A stretch of DNA of 64,000 bases from Acidobacteriota bacterium (GCA_028875575.1 JAPPDF010000028.1:1-64000), one strand, 5' to 3'; numbered from the stretch's first letter, positions 16,815 to 25,490 are shown. Notes: a model not told the origin generated them from the letters alone. Program-made: numbers and translations.

Positions 16815-17558
16815 ATGCAAGTCTGGGATGCCGATCGGTACGCCACCCATGCGCGGTTCGTCTCCGACCTGGGGGCGCCGGTGGTTGAGCTGCTCGATCC
16901 ACGGCCGGGCGAACGAGTGCTCGACGTCGGTTGCGGCGACGGAGCCCTGACGAAGAAGCTGGTCGAGGCCGGCTGCCGCGTAGTGGCGGTCGACAGCAGC
17001 CCGGGGCAGGTGCGCGCGGCCCGCCAGCGCGGGATCGACGCCCGGGTCGCGGACGCCACCGCGCTCGCCTTCGACGCAGAGTTCGATGCCGTATTCAGCA
17101 ACGCCGTCCTGCACTGGATTCGGGATCCGGATGCGGCCCTGGCCGCCATCCGCTACGCGCTGGCACCCGGTGGACGCCTGGTGGCCGAGTTCGGCGGCCA
17201 CGGCTGCGTTGCCTCGATACGCGCCGCTTTCGGCGAGGTCCTGGCCAGGCGCGGGATCGACGCAGAAGCCTTGAATCCGTGGTATTTCCCGACCGCGGAG
17301 GAGTACCGTGACCGGCTCGAGGCAAACGGTTTCAACGTCGACTCCATCCGTCTCTTCCCGCGTCCGACGCTGCTGCCGTCGGACCTGACCGACTGGCTGC
17401 AGACGTTCGCCCAGCCATACCTGGCCGGTGTCCCGAAGGGTGACCGGCGGGCCGTACTGAACGAGATGCGGCAGCGTCTCGAGCCGGTCCTGAGCACAGC
17501 GGAAGGCGGCTGGTCGGCCGATTACGTCCGCCTCCGCTTCGCCGCCAGACGCGACTGA
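16815..17558 (+). CDS. Class I SAM-dependent methyltransferase (trans-aconitate methyltransferase-like)
   Basis: The 247 residues form one Rossmann methyltransferase domain: motif I VLDVGCGDGALTKKL, the acidic end of strand 2 in VVAVDSS, motif IV FDAVFSNAVLHWI, and the post-motif APGGRLVAEFGGHG. FSNAVLHW is typical of the Tam-like group, which methylates small organic acids, but the substrate cannot be assigned. It lies 6 nt before the acyltransferase gene, so the two are probably co-transcribed. Codons look richer in G/C at third positions than in the housekeeping genes, which may reflect transfer. Confidence 0.85.
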   Translation: MQVWDADRYATHARFVSDLGAPVVELLDPRPGERVLDVGCGDGALTKKLVEAGCRVVAVDSSPGQVRAARQRGIDARVADATALAFDAEFDAVFSNAVLHWIRDPDAALAAIRYALAPGGRLVAEFGGHGCVASIRAAFGEVLARRGIDAEALNPWYFPTAEEYRDRLEANGFNVDSIRLFPRPTLLPSDLTDWLQTFAQPYLAGVPKGDRRAVLNEMRQRLEPVLSTAEGGWSADYVRLRFAARRD

Positions 17559-17564
17559 GAAACC

Positions 17565-18920
17565 ATGACGGCTGCTCCGACCGCGCCCGCCGGAACGACG
17601 TCTCCGCGATCATGGGTGTGGGGGTTCGGTCGCCTCGTCGTATTCGCCTACTACAGGGTCGAGCACATCGGCGGGCCGCTGCCGACCGGAGCGCTGCTGC
17701 TGGTTGCCAACCACCCCAACACGCTCATCGACCCGGCCGTCATTCAGACCACGGCCGGACGCCGCATCCGGTTCCTCGCCAAGTCCACGCTCTTCGAGCG
17801 GCACCCGCTCAGCCCGCTGATCCGCCGCTCGGGAGCGATTCCCGTGTACCGCAAAAAGGACCCCGGCGTGGACACCTCCCGCAACGTGGAGATGTTTTCC
17901 GCGGTAGCGGCGTCGCTCGCGGCCGGCGAGGCCATCTGCCTCTTCCCGGAAGGCACCAGTCACGCCCGCGGCCGACTCGAGCCGCTGCGAACCGGCGCCG
18001 CCCGCATGGCCCTCAACAGTTGCGCCGAAGGGCATGCGGTGAGCATCGTGCCGGTCGGGCTCAACTTCGACGCCCTGGCCCGCTTCCGTTCCCGGGTGAC
18101 AGCCGTCTTCGGGCGCACGGTGGACTACGCGGACCTCGCTGCAGTATTTACCGAGGACGAAGCAACCGCCATACGGGCTCTCACAACCCGGATCGAGCAC
18201 CGCCTCAAGCACTTGATGGTCGAGGCGGAGCCGCGGCACGACCTGCCAATGGTCGAGCGTATCGATCGCCTCTACGCCGCCGCCCGCGGGGCGTCTCGGG
18301 ACGGGCGGGAGCGGTTGGGCCGCCGCCGCCTGATTGCCGCGGGGATGGCGGAACTGCGCCAGAGGGACCCGGCGCGGCTGGCCGAAATCATGGCGCAGGT
18401 GGAGGAATTTCGAACGAGTCTGGCTCGGTTCCGGCTCCGCGAACGCGATCTCGACCAGCGCATCCCAACCGGCGAGGTCATCCGCTTTACACTGCGGGAA
18501 GGGCTCCTTGCTCTGCTGCTCGGCCCGATGGCGATCGCAACCGCCATCGTTTTCGCCATTCCGTACTGGCTCACCGACCGGATCGGAAGGGGAGCGCTCA
18601 ACCTCCAAAAGCGTACGCTACGTCAGATCGTCGGCGGCGGCCTGATCCACGGATTCTGGATTGCTGCGATAGCTACCTCTGCGGGCACTCGAACCGGCAC
18701 GGGGACCGGCTTGGCGATCGGACTCGCACTAGTGGCTTTGGCCGTCCTGGGCACACTGGCATTCGAGCGGGAATCCGCCGTCTGGCGCACCGTGCGTGCC
18801 TTCTTCGCGCTGCGCAACATGCCGCTCCGGACTCGCAGCGCCTTGAGGCGCAGGCGCAGGGCGCTTGCCGACGCGCTCGACGAAGTGCGCGCCTGGATCG
18901 AGAGCAGGAACGACGACTGA
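17565..18920 (+). CDS. PlsC-like lysophospholipid acyltransferase with C-terminal membrane helices
   Basis: In this 451-residue protein the acyltransferase domain occupies about residues 20-215. His50 and Asp56 lie in NHPNTLID, an HX5D variant of the usual HX4D that is seen in a branch of bacterial glycerol acyltransferases. Glu129-Gly130-Thr131 is the substrate motif (FPEGTSH). A basic helical linker follows, then two or three hydrophobic segments (about 306-330 and 350-400). It probably esterifies a lysophospholipid or glycerol phosphate at the membrane. It is paired with the methyltransferase upstream. Confidence 0.85.
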   Translation: MTAAPTAPAGTTSPRSWVWGFGRLVVFAYYRVEHIGGPLPTGALLLVANHPNTLIDPAVIQTTAGRRIRFLAKSTLFERHPLSPLIRRSGAIPVYRKKDPGVDTSRNVEMFSAVAASLAAGEAICLFPEGTSHARGRLEPLRTGAARMALNSCAEGHAVSIVPVGLNFDALARFRSRVTAVFGRTVDYADLAAVFTEDEATAIRALTTRIEHRLKHLMVEAEPRHDLPMVERIDRLYAAARGASRDGRERLGRRRLIAAGMAELRQRDPARLAEIMAQVEEFRTSLARFRLRERDLDQRIPTGEVIRFTLREGLLALLLGPMAIATAIVFAIPYWLTDRIGRGALNLQKRTLRQIVGGGLIHGFWIAAIATSAGTRTGTGTGLAIGLALVALAVLGTLAFERESAVWRTVRAFFALRNMPLRTRSALRRRRRALADALDEVRAWIESRNDD

Positions 18921-18966
18921 CGACGTCGGTCCGCCACGCCTCCATTGGTCCGTTCCAACGCGTGCA

Positions 18967-19683
18967 TCAGACCCCGAGCTGGTTCGCCATGTCGTTGAAG
19001 TCGGTGGCCACCAGGTCGAAGTCCGGATCAGGCGCCAGATCCCGCTCCATGTTCGGCCCGAACTCCGTCGGTCTCGGCACATAGGCCGTTTTGAAGCCGA
19101 GGCGCGTCGACGCCCGAAGGTCGACTTTGTGGGCCGCGACCATCATCACCTGCTCTGGAGCGAGGCCCAGTATCCGGGCTGCCGTCAGATAGACCGCGGG
19201 GTCGGGCTTGTAGTGGCGTGCCAGTTCCGCCGAAAGCACGGCATCCCACGGAATCCCGGCGTTCTTCGCCATGTTGACGAGGAGAGCCACGTTTCCGTTC
19301 GAGAGTGACGCCAGCACATATCGCCTTCGCAGCCGGGTCAGCCCTTCGACCGTGTCCGGCCAGGGCGTCAGCCGGTGCCAGGCCCGGTTCAAGTGGTCGA
19401 GCTCATCCTCGGTGAGACTCCCGAGCCCGTACTTGGGCACCAGCCCGTCGAGGATCATCCGGTGCAGGTCGTCGATCCTGGTCCACCCCAGCTCGCCGCG
19501 GCGCACCCGCCCCATGGCGGGACCGTAGCCGGCCCGCCATTCATCGGCAAAAGCCGCCCAGTCCGCCTCAATGCCCTTCTCGCACCCGACAGCCTCACCC
19601 TCACGGATGATGCTGGTCCGCCAATCGACGACGGTGCCGAAGACATCGAAAGTCATCGCGCGAACGGCCGATATAGCGTCCAT
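18967..19683 (-). CDS. Haloacid dehalogenase type II (HAD superfamily)
   Basis: The 238-residue protein has the nucleophile Asp13 in FDVFGTVVDWR, SLSNGN as the serine motif, the lysine in HYKPDPAVY and the acidic motif in VAAHKVDLRAS. These are the features of (S)-2-haloacid dehalogenases, which hydrolyse haloacids through an ester on Asp. Many members are untested, so the halogenated substrate is only a family inference. The ATG at 19683 is preferred because the longer frame runs back through the tRNA-Phe promoter. It is convergent with the acyltransferase gene. Confidence 0.87.
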   Translation of the reverse strand: MDAISAVRAMTFDVFGTVVDWRTSIIREGEAVGCEKGIEADWAAFADEWRAGYGPAMGRVRRGELGWTRIDDLHRMILDGLVPKYGLGSLTEDELDHLNRAWHRLTPWPDTVEGLTRLRRRYVLASLSNGNVALLVNMAKNAGIPWDAVLSAELARHYKPDPAVYLTAARILGLAPEQVMMVAAHKVDLRASTRLGFKTAYVPRPTEFGPNMERDLAPDPDFDLVATDFNDMANQLGV

Positions 19684-19701
19684 AGGGGTTCCCCAAGGTG
19701 C

Positions 19702-19730
19702 TTGAAATGGCGAGGGACTTTCACTATACT
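19702..19730 (+). promoter_or_regulatory. Predicted promoter of tRNA-Phe
   Basis: TTGAAA (19702-19707) and TATACT (19725-19730) have the ideal 17-nt spacing. The start would be near 19737. The precursor's 5' leader (19735-19768) can fold into a perfect 9-bp stem with a 16-nt loop just before the tRNA. Confidence 0.6.
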
Positions 19731-19775
19731 TCCCAGGCTTTGGCCCAAGCTGCGCCGGCGCCAAAGCCGCGGGAT

Positions 19776-19851
19776 GCCCAGGTAGCTCAGTCGGTAGAGC
19801 GCAGCCCTGAAAAGGCTGGCGTCGGCGGTTCAATTCCGTCCCTGGGCACCA
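19776..19851 (+). tRNA. tRNA-Phe (GAA)
   Basis: A complete 76-nt cloverleaf. The acceptor stem GCCCAGG pairs with CCTGGGC, the discriminator is A, and CCA is encoded. The anticodon loop CTGAAAA gives GAA between CAGCC and GGCTG. The T-arm carries TTCAATT. A predicted promoter lies 46 nt upstream. Confidence 0.97.
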
Positions 19852-19977
19852 TCAACCCACCCCAAGGGCATTCCTCCCCGCCCGCTTACCCCACCAAATC
19901 CCTGAAGCCGGGTGTATAATACGTTCAAACCACCATCGTTTGGCATTTCATAACGGCTTCAGGCGCAAGGAGGAGTC

Positions 19978-20973
19978 ATGGGGAATCAAACCAGGCAGGT
20001 ATCATCCGGGTTCTCGATAGGAGAGCGTCGAACTTTTCTGAAGGCGGCCGTTCTGGGAGGAGTGGGACTGGCAGCCCGGGCAACCCTTCCCGACGCGGCG
20101 CTGTCAGCGGCCGCTACCAGAGTCCCTCCCCATTCGGAGACTCTGGTGGCCACGCTCTACAAGAGCCTGTCGGAGGAACAACGAAGAGTCATGACGTTCC
20201 CCTTCGATCATCCCCTTCGTTCCAAGGTGGACAACAACTGGGCGATCACGCCTCACAAGATCAACCGGTTCTACACGGCTGACCAGCAGGCCATGATCAG
20301 GGAGATCTTTCAAGGGGTTCACAATCCGGACTACGTGGACAAGGTCATGGAACACATGAAGGAGGACGGGGGAAGCCTGGGCAACTACTCCATCGCCATC
20401 TTCGGACGACCGGCAACCGGAAAGTTCGAGTTCGTTCTAACCGGACGCCACTGCACCATGCGCTGCGACGGAGATTCGGTGGAAGGAGCCGCCTTCGGTG
20501 GACCCATCTTCTATGGTCATGCGGCCCGTGACTTCTACGAGGCTCCGGACCATCCCGGAAACGTCTACTGGTACCAGGCCAAGTCAGCCAACCGCGTATT
20601 CCAGGCCCTGGACGGCAGGCAGCGCCAAATGGCACTGCTTGCCGATCCCCGCAAGGAACAGCAGACTCGAACCGTGAGACTGGATGAGGAGTTGGCCGGC
20701 CTGCCCGTCTCGGAAATGAGCCGCGACCAGGTGGAGTTGGTAGAGGAGGTGCTGGCCGACCTGCTGTTGCCCTTTCGCCGGCGAGATGCCGAGGAAGCCA
20801 TGCGCTACATCAAGAAGGAGGGCAAGCTGGATGGACTGAGCCTGTCGTTCTACCGCAGCGGCGATATCGGGAACGACGGCATCTGGGACAATTGGCAGCT
20901 ACAGAGCAAGAACATGGTCTGGTACTTCCGCGGCAGTCCCCACGTACACGTCTGGGTCAACATCAGGGCTTGA
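19978..20973 (+). CDS. DUF3500 family protein, Tat-exported
   Basis: The protein has 331 residues. A twin-arginine signal spans about 1-40 (ERRTFLKAAVLGGVGLAARA). The body matches the DUF3500 family (FGRPATGKFEFVLTGRHCTMRC, GGPIFYGHAA, HVHVWVNI), whose function is unknown. The many His and aromatic residues would suit an exported redox or hydrolytic enzyme, but that is speculation. The ATG follows an excellent AAGGAGGA. A consensus TATAAT sits at 19915-19920 without a good -35. The gene is not in an operon. Confidence 0.85.
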   Translation: MGNQTRQVSSGFSIGERRTFLKAAVLGGVGLAARATLPDAALSAAATRVPPHSETLVATLYKSLSEEQRRVMTFPFDHPLRSKVDNNWAITPHKINRFYTADQQAMIREIFQGVHNPDYVDKVMEHMKEDGGSLGNYSIAIFGRPATGKFEFVLTGRHCTMRCDGDSVEGAAFGGPIFYGHAARDFYEAPDHPGNVYWYQAKSANRVFQALDGRQRQMALLADPRKEQQTRTVRLDEELAGLPVSEMSRDQVELVEEVLADLLLPFRRRDAEEAMRYIKKEGKLDGLSLSFYRSGDIGNDGIWDNWQLQSKNMVWYFRGSPHVHVWVNIRA

Positions 20974-21002
20974 CCCGGAAACGCAGCAATCGCGAAACGC
21001 CC

Positions 21003-21803
21003 CTACCCCTTGAGCTCGTTCCAGAGCGCTTCGTAGTAGCGCATCAGTCGAACCGCGTCGGAGCTGGCTGGAATCTCGGCCAGCGTATACCGGCGGTAAC
21101 CCGACTGCGTGAGCAGGTCGAACAGTTCTCGCCAGGGGTAGTCCTTCCTCCAAAGCTCCCTGATGTGAACATTCCTCAACCAGGGCTTCAACAGTTCGAA
21201 GCTCCCGGCCACCGAACCCTCCCTGACGTCTTCGGGGTTCGAGTTCCAGCAGACCCCCACCATGGGATGATCGGCCAACTCCATGATCCTCCGCACCCGA
21301 GCCGGACTGTTTGACTTGGGCCCGTGGACTTCCAGCCAGATTTCCACGCCGTAGCCCTGAGCGTGTTTGCCGCACTCCCGCAAGGCCTCCGCAATCTGGC
21401 TCAGGGTTTGACTCTCCGGAACCTCGTCGGGAATCCCATTGGGGCGCACCTTCACTCCGAGGGCTCCCACATCGTGAGCCAGTTCCACAAACTGCTTGGT
21501 CTCTTCTACATTTCTGCCGACTACGCTCCTGTCGGTGGAGTGGAATTCGCAAGCAGTCCCCAGGCTCAGCAGGCGAATTGGAGAGAAGCCGAAGCGGCTC
21601 GCGACGGCAACGCGCTCTTCCCTGCTCAGATGGGGTTCCACTCCATGCTGGTGGGTTGTGCGCAGTTCGACCGAACGGAAGCCTGTCTCCTCGCAGGCCT
21701 CGATCAGGGTCGGCAGATCCCAGTCTTTTCCCAGGTTCCAGGTGACCATGCCCAAGGCGTAGTCACCGCCACCCAGAGCAGGATTGTTCCGACTTGATTG
21801 CAT
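21003..21803 (-). CDS. Sugar phosphate isomerase/epimerase-like TIM-barrel protein
   Basis: The 266 residues resemble the xylose-isomerase-like / AP endonuclease 2 fold: SVELRTTHQHG, YGVEIWLEVHGP, VGVCWNSNPED and the C-terminal TLAEIPASSDAVRLM. Glu/His/Asp residues in these blocks would bind a divalent metal. The substrate is unknown; a sugar or inositol derivative is likely, given the oxidoreductase 21 nt upstream in the same operon. The ATG follows GGGAGG. It is the last gene of the ffh operon. Confidence 0.82.
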   Translation of the reverse strand: MQSSRNNPALGGGDYALGMVTWNLGKDWDLPTLIEACEETGFRSVELRTTHQHGVEPHLSREERVAVASRFGFSPIRLLSLGTACEFHSTDRSVVGRNVEETKQFVELAHDVGALGVKVRPNGIPDEVPESQTLSQIAEALRECGKHAQGYGVEIWLEVHGPKSNSPARVRRIMELADHPMVGVCWNSNPEDVREGSVAGSFELLKPWLRNVHIRELWRKDYPWRELFDLLTQSGYRRYTLAEIPASSDAVRLMRYYEALWNELKG

Positions 21804-21824
21804 GACACACCTCCCTCAACCGAC

Positions 21825-22793
21825 TCAGAGAACCACGGCCGTCCGATATTTCCAGGCGCGCCGGGCGGCTTCCACAACCTCGATGGCTCGTAATCCGTCC
21901 ATTCCCCCGGCCGCAACCCGCGCCCGGCCACGGACCGCTTCCACGAAATTGGCCAGCATCCGCCCTATGGGCGATCCCCTGGATCTGTCGCAACCCGGTT
22001 CCAACCCGCCGGAATCCGCACCCGCGAAAAACTCCAGATCCAGGCGCCCCTGAGGACCGCAGATCTCAAGACACGCCGCCCCCGCCATCTTGACTGCTTC
22101 CAGCGAGTCTATCAGGCTGCTTTCCAGGATGACCACAGTCCCATGGTTCATCTCCAAGCGCAGCCATCCTGAAGGTTGGCCGGCTCCCTCCTCGGAGCCT
22201 ATCAGCGTTATCAGGGTGAATTCTCCACCCAACAGCCAGCGCAGTGTATCGACCAGGGCGGTTCCCGGATTTGGCCCGAGGCCGCCATCCCCCCCGGAAG
22301 CGTCTCCCGATGAGCCCCCGGAAATCCCTTCCGGCCTGCGGACCGTGACAGTCAAGGGATTCCCCAGGTTTCCCTGCAGGACCCGTTTCCGAACCTGTCT
22401 GCAAGCCGAGCTGAATCGAACCGGAAAGCAAACCCCGAACAGCACGTCGTGAGCCTGGGAAATGGCCCACGTTTCACGGGCTTCCACCAATGTTTCGCAG
22501 ATCGGGTTTTCGCAGAGAATCGGTTTGCCGGCGCGGACGCAGTCCACCACGGTTTCCTTCCGGCGGTCGCCGGAAACACAGACGACCATCCCTTCGGCGG
22601 GAAACTGCTCCAGCAGGATTCGATGGTGGGGGAAAGTGGCGACCCCTTGTAGCCCTCCGCCCCGATCCATCTTCAGACAGGACCCAGGTGCCACCACCGC
22701 CGCAAGCTGTACCTCGGGCATACGCCTGAGGCACTCCAGGTAGGTTCCGGCGGTTGGCCCGCCAAGGCCGACAAGACCAACTCGAGTGGTCAT
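21825..22793 (-). CDS. Gfo/Idh/MocA-family oxidoreductase, divergent
   Basis: The 322-residue protein has a Rossmann domain starting VGLVGLGGPTAGTYL. The usual EKP signature, whose Lys is implicated in catalysis, reads CENPICET, so Lys is replaced by Asn. A Gly/Ser-rich loop (GGSSGDASGGDGGLG) interrupts the second domain. It may have lost dehydrogenase activity or use another residue. The start is 3 nt downstream of the ffh stop, implying co-transcription with ffh and with the isomerase that follows. No signal peptide is present, unlike the homologue at 10504. Confidence 0.8.
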   Translation of the reverse strand: MTTRVGLVGLGGPTAGTYLECLRRMPEVQLAAVVAPGSCLKMDRGGGLQGVATFPHHRILLEQFPAEGMVVCVSGDRRKETVVDCVRAGKPILCENPICETLVEARETWAISQAHDVLFGVCFPVRFSSACRQVRKRVLQGNLGNPLTVTVRRPEGISGGSSGDASGGDGGLGPNPGTALVDTLRWLLGGEFTLITLIGSEEGAGQPSGWLRLEMNHGTVVILESSLIDSLEAVKMAGAACLEICGPQGRLDLEFFAGADSGGLEPGCDRSRGSPIGRMLANFVEAVRGRARVAAGGMDGLRAIEVVEAARRAWKYRTAVVL

Positions 22794-22796
22794 TGA

Positions 22797-24137
22797 CTAG
22801 CCCAACCCCGACAGCTTCAACCGTCTCAGACGCCTGCCGATCTTGCCGCTGCTCATCTGCTTCATCATTTTGCGCGCCTGCACGTAACGCTTGAGCAACT
22901 GGTTGACCTTCTGGACCGAAGTGCCGCTGCCGCGAGCGATGCGTTTGCGCCGGCTTCCATTAATAATCTGATGGTGGGTTCGCTCCCTGGGGGTCATGGA
23001 ATTGATGATGGCTTCAATGTGCAGCAGTTCCTTTTCGTCCACCTTGACCTTGTTCAGTTCCTTGAACGCGCCCACTTGAGGAAGCATGGAAAGAATCTCC
23101 TCCATCGACCCCAGCCGTCGCATCTGTCTCATCTGATCCCGGAAGTCTTCCAGGGTAAAGGAATCGCTTCGGACCTTTCTCTCAAGCTCCAAGGCCTTTT
23201 CACGATCGATGGTCTCCTCTGCCTTCTCGATCAGGGACAGCACATCCCCCATGCCCAGAATCCGGGAAGCCATCCGATCCGGATGAAAGAGCTCCAGGGC
23301 ATCGTACTTCTCGCCCACGCCCACAAACTTGACGGGCTGTCCTGTCACCGACCGTATGGACAGTGCCGCCCCGCCCCTGGCGTCGCCGTCCATCTTGGTC
23401 AGGATGACGCCGCTTAGCGTCAAGCGCTGGTGAAACTCCCGGGCGCTCTTGACGGCGTCTTGACCGGTCATGGCGTCAGCCACCAACAAGGTTTCGGTGG
23501 GGACCACCAGATCCCTGACCTCCTGCAGCTCGCGCATGAGAGCATCATCGATATGGAGTCGGCCCGCGGTATCGATCAGGAGAACATCGCAGCCGCTGGT
23601 CCCGGCCTCCACAAGCGCCGAGCGGCAGAGCTGTAGCGGGTCATCGATGCCCTCTCCCCGGTAACAGGGAAGATCGAGGTCCCGGGCAATCACGGAAAGC
23701 TGCTCCCTGGCCGCCGGCCTGTACACGTCTATGGAAAGCAAAAGGGGCCGGTGACCGTTGCGGTCCAGCCACCGGGCCAGTTTTCCGGCAGAGGTCGTCT
23801 TCCCCGAACCTTGCAGGCCCACCATCAAGTAAACGGACGGCGGCTTGCCGGCAAAGGAAAGGGCGGAGGAATTTCCTCCCAGTAGCTCCACCAACTCGTC
23901 CCTGACTATCTTGATAACCTGCTGGGTCGGGGTCAGCGACTGCAAAACCTCCTGACCGGTGGCCCTCCCTCTGATTGCCTCTACGAACTGCTTGACCACC
24001 CGAAAGTTTACATCCGCTTCCAGGAGAGCCAGTCGGATCTCTCGCAAGGCGCTGGTGACGTGAGCCTCAGAGAGCTTGCCTTCACCCCGAAGAGTCTTGA
24101 ACACTCTCTGAAGGCGCTCGGTCAGTTGATCAAACAT
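22797..24137 (-). CDS. ffh: Signal recognition particle protein Ffh
   Basis: This GTPase binds signal sequences and 4.5S RNA and docks with FtsY. Its 446 residues include the N domain, the G domain (GLQGSGKTTSAGKLA, DVYRPAAREQL, DTAGRL, TKMDGDARGG) and the methionine-rich M domain ending in RKMMKQMSSGKIGRRLRR. The ATG at 24137 follows AGGAG; a longer in-frame start (24167) lies at the edge of the upstream repeat and is rejected. The usual rpsP-rimM-trmD neighbours are absent, and two sugar-enzyme-like genes follow instead. Confidence 0.96.
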   Translation of the reverse strand: MFDQLTERLQRVFKTLRGEGKLSEAHVTSALREIRLALLEADVNFRVVKQFVEAIRGRATGQEVLQSLTPTQQVIKIVRDELVELLGGNSSALSFAGKPPSVYLMVGLQGSGKTTSAGKLARWLDRNGHRPLLLSIDVYRPAAREQLSVIARDLDLPCYRGEGIDDPLQLCRSALVEAGTSGCDVLLIDTAGRLHIDDALMRELQEVRDLVVPTETLLVADAMTGQDAVKSAREFHQRLTLSGVILTKMDGDARGGAALSIRSVTGQPVKFVGVGEKYDALELFHPDRMASRILGMGDVLSLIEKAEETIDREKALELERKVRSDSFTLEDFRDQMRQMRRLGSMEEILSMLPQVGAFKELNKVKVDEKELLHIEAIINSMTPRERTHHQIINGSRRKRIARGSGTSVQKVNQLLKRYVQARKMMKQMSSGKIGRRLRRLKLSGLG

Positions 24138-24171
24138 TCCACAAAACTCCTGGCGAGGCTTCACCAACCCC

Positions 24172-24290
24172 GTGGTGGCCCTTCGTCGTCCTTCGTGTTC
24201 CTTCGTGAATTTCTTTTTGGCCTTCTTGGATAACTCTCAGTTGTTTCAGGTACGAAAAATCCTGTGCATCCTGTGCATCGATGTGAATAA
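24172..24290. repeat. Second copy of the dispersed GTTATCC/CACGAAGG and ATCCTGTGCATC repeats
   Basis: On the minus strand, 24245-24176 matches the module at 12345-12403: GAAACAA, then GAGTTATCCA, a GAAG block, CACGAAGGA repeats and GGGCCACC. Next to it, 24259-24284 carries AATCCTGTGCATCCTGTGCATCGATG, also found at 12579-12605. Order and orientation differ between the two loci. This fills most of the 211-nt spacer between ymdB and ffh. Confidence 0.7.
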
Positions 24291-24348
24291 AAAATCTGCC
24301 CATGCTCGACTTTGAACCGGCTTCCAGCCACAAGGCGCCGGCGTTTGT

Positions 24349-25152
24349 TTAAGGGGACTCCGCCCTTACCGAAAGTCTCTCGATTCCCTGAGCCCGGCCG
24401 GTCTCCGGATCGATATCGACCGCAACCGCATTGATCCTGACGTTCTGCTTGGCCGGCCCAAAGCGTGCCGGCAACTGGTCGATGAACTTGGATCGAATGA
24501 TGTCGGTCTCGACACCGATGACCGAGTCGTGGGCACCGGTCATGCCGACATCGGTCATGTAGGCGGTCCCCTTCGGGAGCGTGCGCTCGTCGGCGGTGGC
24601 CACATGTGTATGGGTCCCCAACACGGCCGAAACCTTGCCGTCCAGATACCAGCCCATCGCCTGCTTCTCCGCGGTGGCTTCGGCGTGGAAATCCACCAGG
24701 ACTACCTTGACGTCCGGCGAGAGTCTGTCGATAAGCTGTTCGCCCACACGGAACGGGCAATCGGTGAGGGGCATGAACAGCCGACCCTGCAGATTGATCA
24801 CTGCAAAGGGGACGTGGCTCCGGGTTTCACCCACAAAGAGGCCATGGCCCGGAGTTGTCGGCGGATAGTTGGCCGGACGCAGCAGCCTAGGCTCCTGGTC
24901 CAGGTAATCCAGGATCTCTTTCCGGTCCCACACGTGATTTCCGGAGGTCAACACCTCTACCCCCATTTCGAGAAACTGGTGGGCCAATGGCGGAGTAATC
25001 CCGCGTCCTGCGGCCGAGTTTTCGACGTTGGCCACGCACAGGTCGATCCGTCTTTCCTCCAGAATCTGGGGAAGATGGCCTCGAACGGCTTCTCGTCCCG
25101 GTCTTCCGAAGACGTCGCCAATAAACAGGATCCGCAGATTCTTGACGGGCAT
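24349..25152 (-). CDS. ymdB: YmdB-type metallophosphoesterase (TIGR00282), 2',3'-cyclic nucleotide phosphodiesterase
   Basis: The 267 residues match TIGR00282 throughout: ILFIGDVFGRPGREAV and NVENSAAGRGIT carry metal ligands, followed by TSGNHVWDRKEI, VDFHAEATAEKQAMG and LGTHTHVATADERTLP. Family members are di-iron enzymes that hydrolyse 2',3'-cAMP and influence RNA turnover and development. Elsewhere the gene often follows rny, but no rny is present here. Upstream on the same strand is the 6S RNA candidate and then zapA. The ATG at 25152 is four bases from a G-rich Shine-Dalgarno. Confidence 0.93.
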   Translation of the reverse strand: MPVKNLRILFIGDVFGRPGREAVRGHLPQILEERRIDLCVANVENSAAGRGITPPLAHQFLEMGVEVLTSGNHVWDRKEILDYLDQEPRLLRPANYPPTTPGHGLFVGETRSHVPFAVINLQGRLFMPLTDCPFRVGEQLIDRLSPDVKVVLVDFHAEATAEKQAMGWYLDGKVSAVLGTHTHVATADERTLPKGTAYMTDVGMTGAHDSVIGVETDIIRSKFIDQLPARFGPAKQNVRINAVAVDIDPETGRAQGIERLSVRAESP

Positions 25153-25310
25153 ATCCCCCCGGCGGAATGTGATCCAATCAGCGGCTTGGCGGGGATGGCT
25201 GGGAAACCCTTATAACGGCCAAGTGCTTCAGGAGGTTGATGGCCTCAAGCCATCATAGACGACAGACTTGGAGATTACAATTGAAGGGCGGGCTGCGGCC
25301 GGCGGGCAAA

Positions 25311-25484
25311 GAAAAACCCCGCTCTGCCGTGAGACACCTTATTTGGACCTGGAGACCAGGTGGGCGCCACTCCTTGAACATTAGGAAGCTTCACATGGTG
25401 AAGCTTACACACCGTACAAAGGTCAGGCTCCCTTCAAATAGGTGTTGGTTCAAATAATACATGCCTACACGTACATTGCAGGGT
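25311..25484 (-). ncRNA. ssrS: Probable 6S RNA
   Basis: A non-coding transcript of about 174 nt is predicted from a strong promoter (25520-25491) to a T-run (25316-25312). Its two halves pair as 6S RNA should: ACACCTATTTG (25445-25435) with CAAATAAGGTGT (25345-25334), with one bulged base, plus an outer CCCTGC with GCAG and GGG near the ends. The interior contains GAGTGGCGCCCACCTGG and GGGAGCCTGACC. The position downstream of zapA matches the conserved zapA-ssrS order. 6S RNA binds the sigma-70 holoenzyme in stationary phase. There has been no covariance search, so this is a reasoned candidate. Confidence 0.68.
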
Positions 25485-25490
25485 GGAAGG

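Noticed and set aside
17612-19084. A 490-residue plus-strand frame across the acyltransferase gene
   Set aside because: It runs through an alternative frame of the acyltransferase gene and the dehalogenase antisense; very Arg/Pro/Gly-rich, without motifs.
25393-25440. GGTCAGG on the plus strand suggesting SRP RNA
   Set aside because: The conserved GGAAG/AGCAGCC tetraloop region of 4.5S RNA does not follow; the minus strand fits 6S RNA better.
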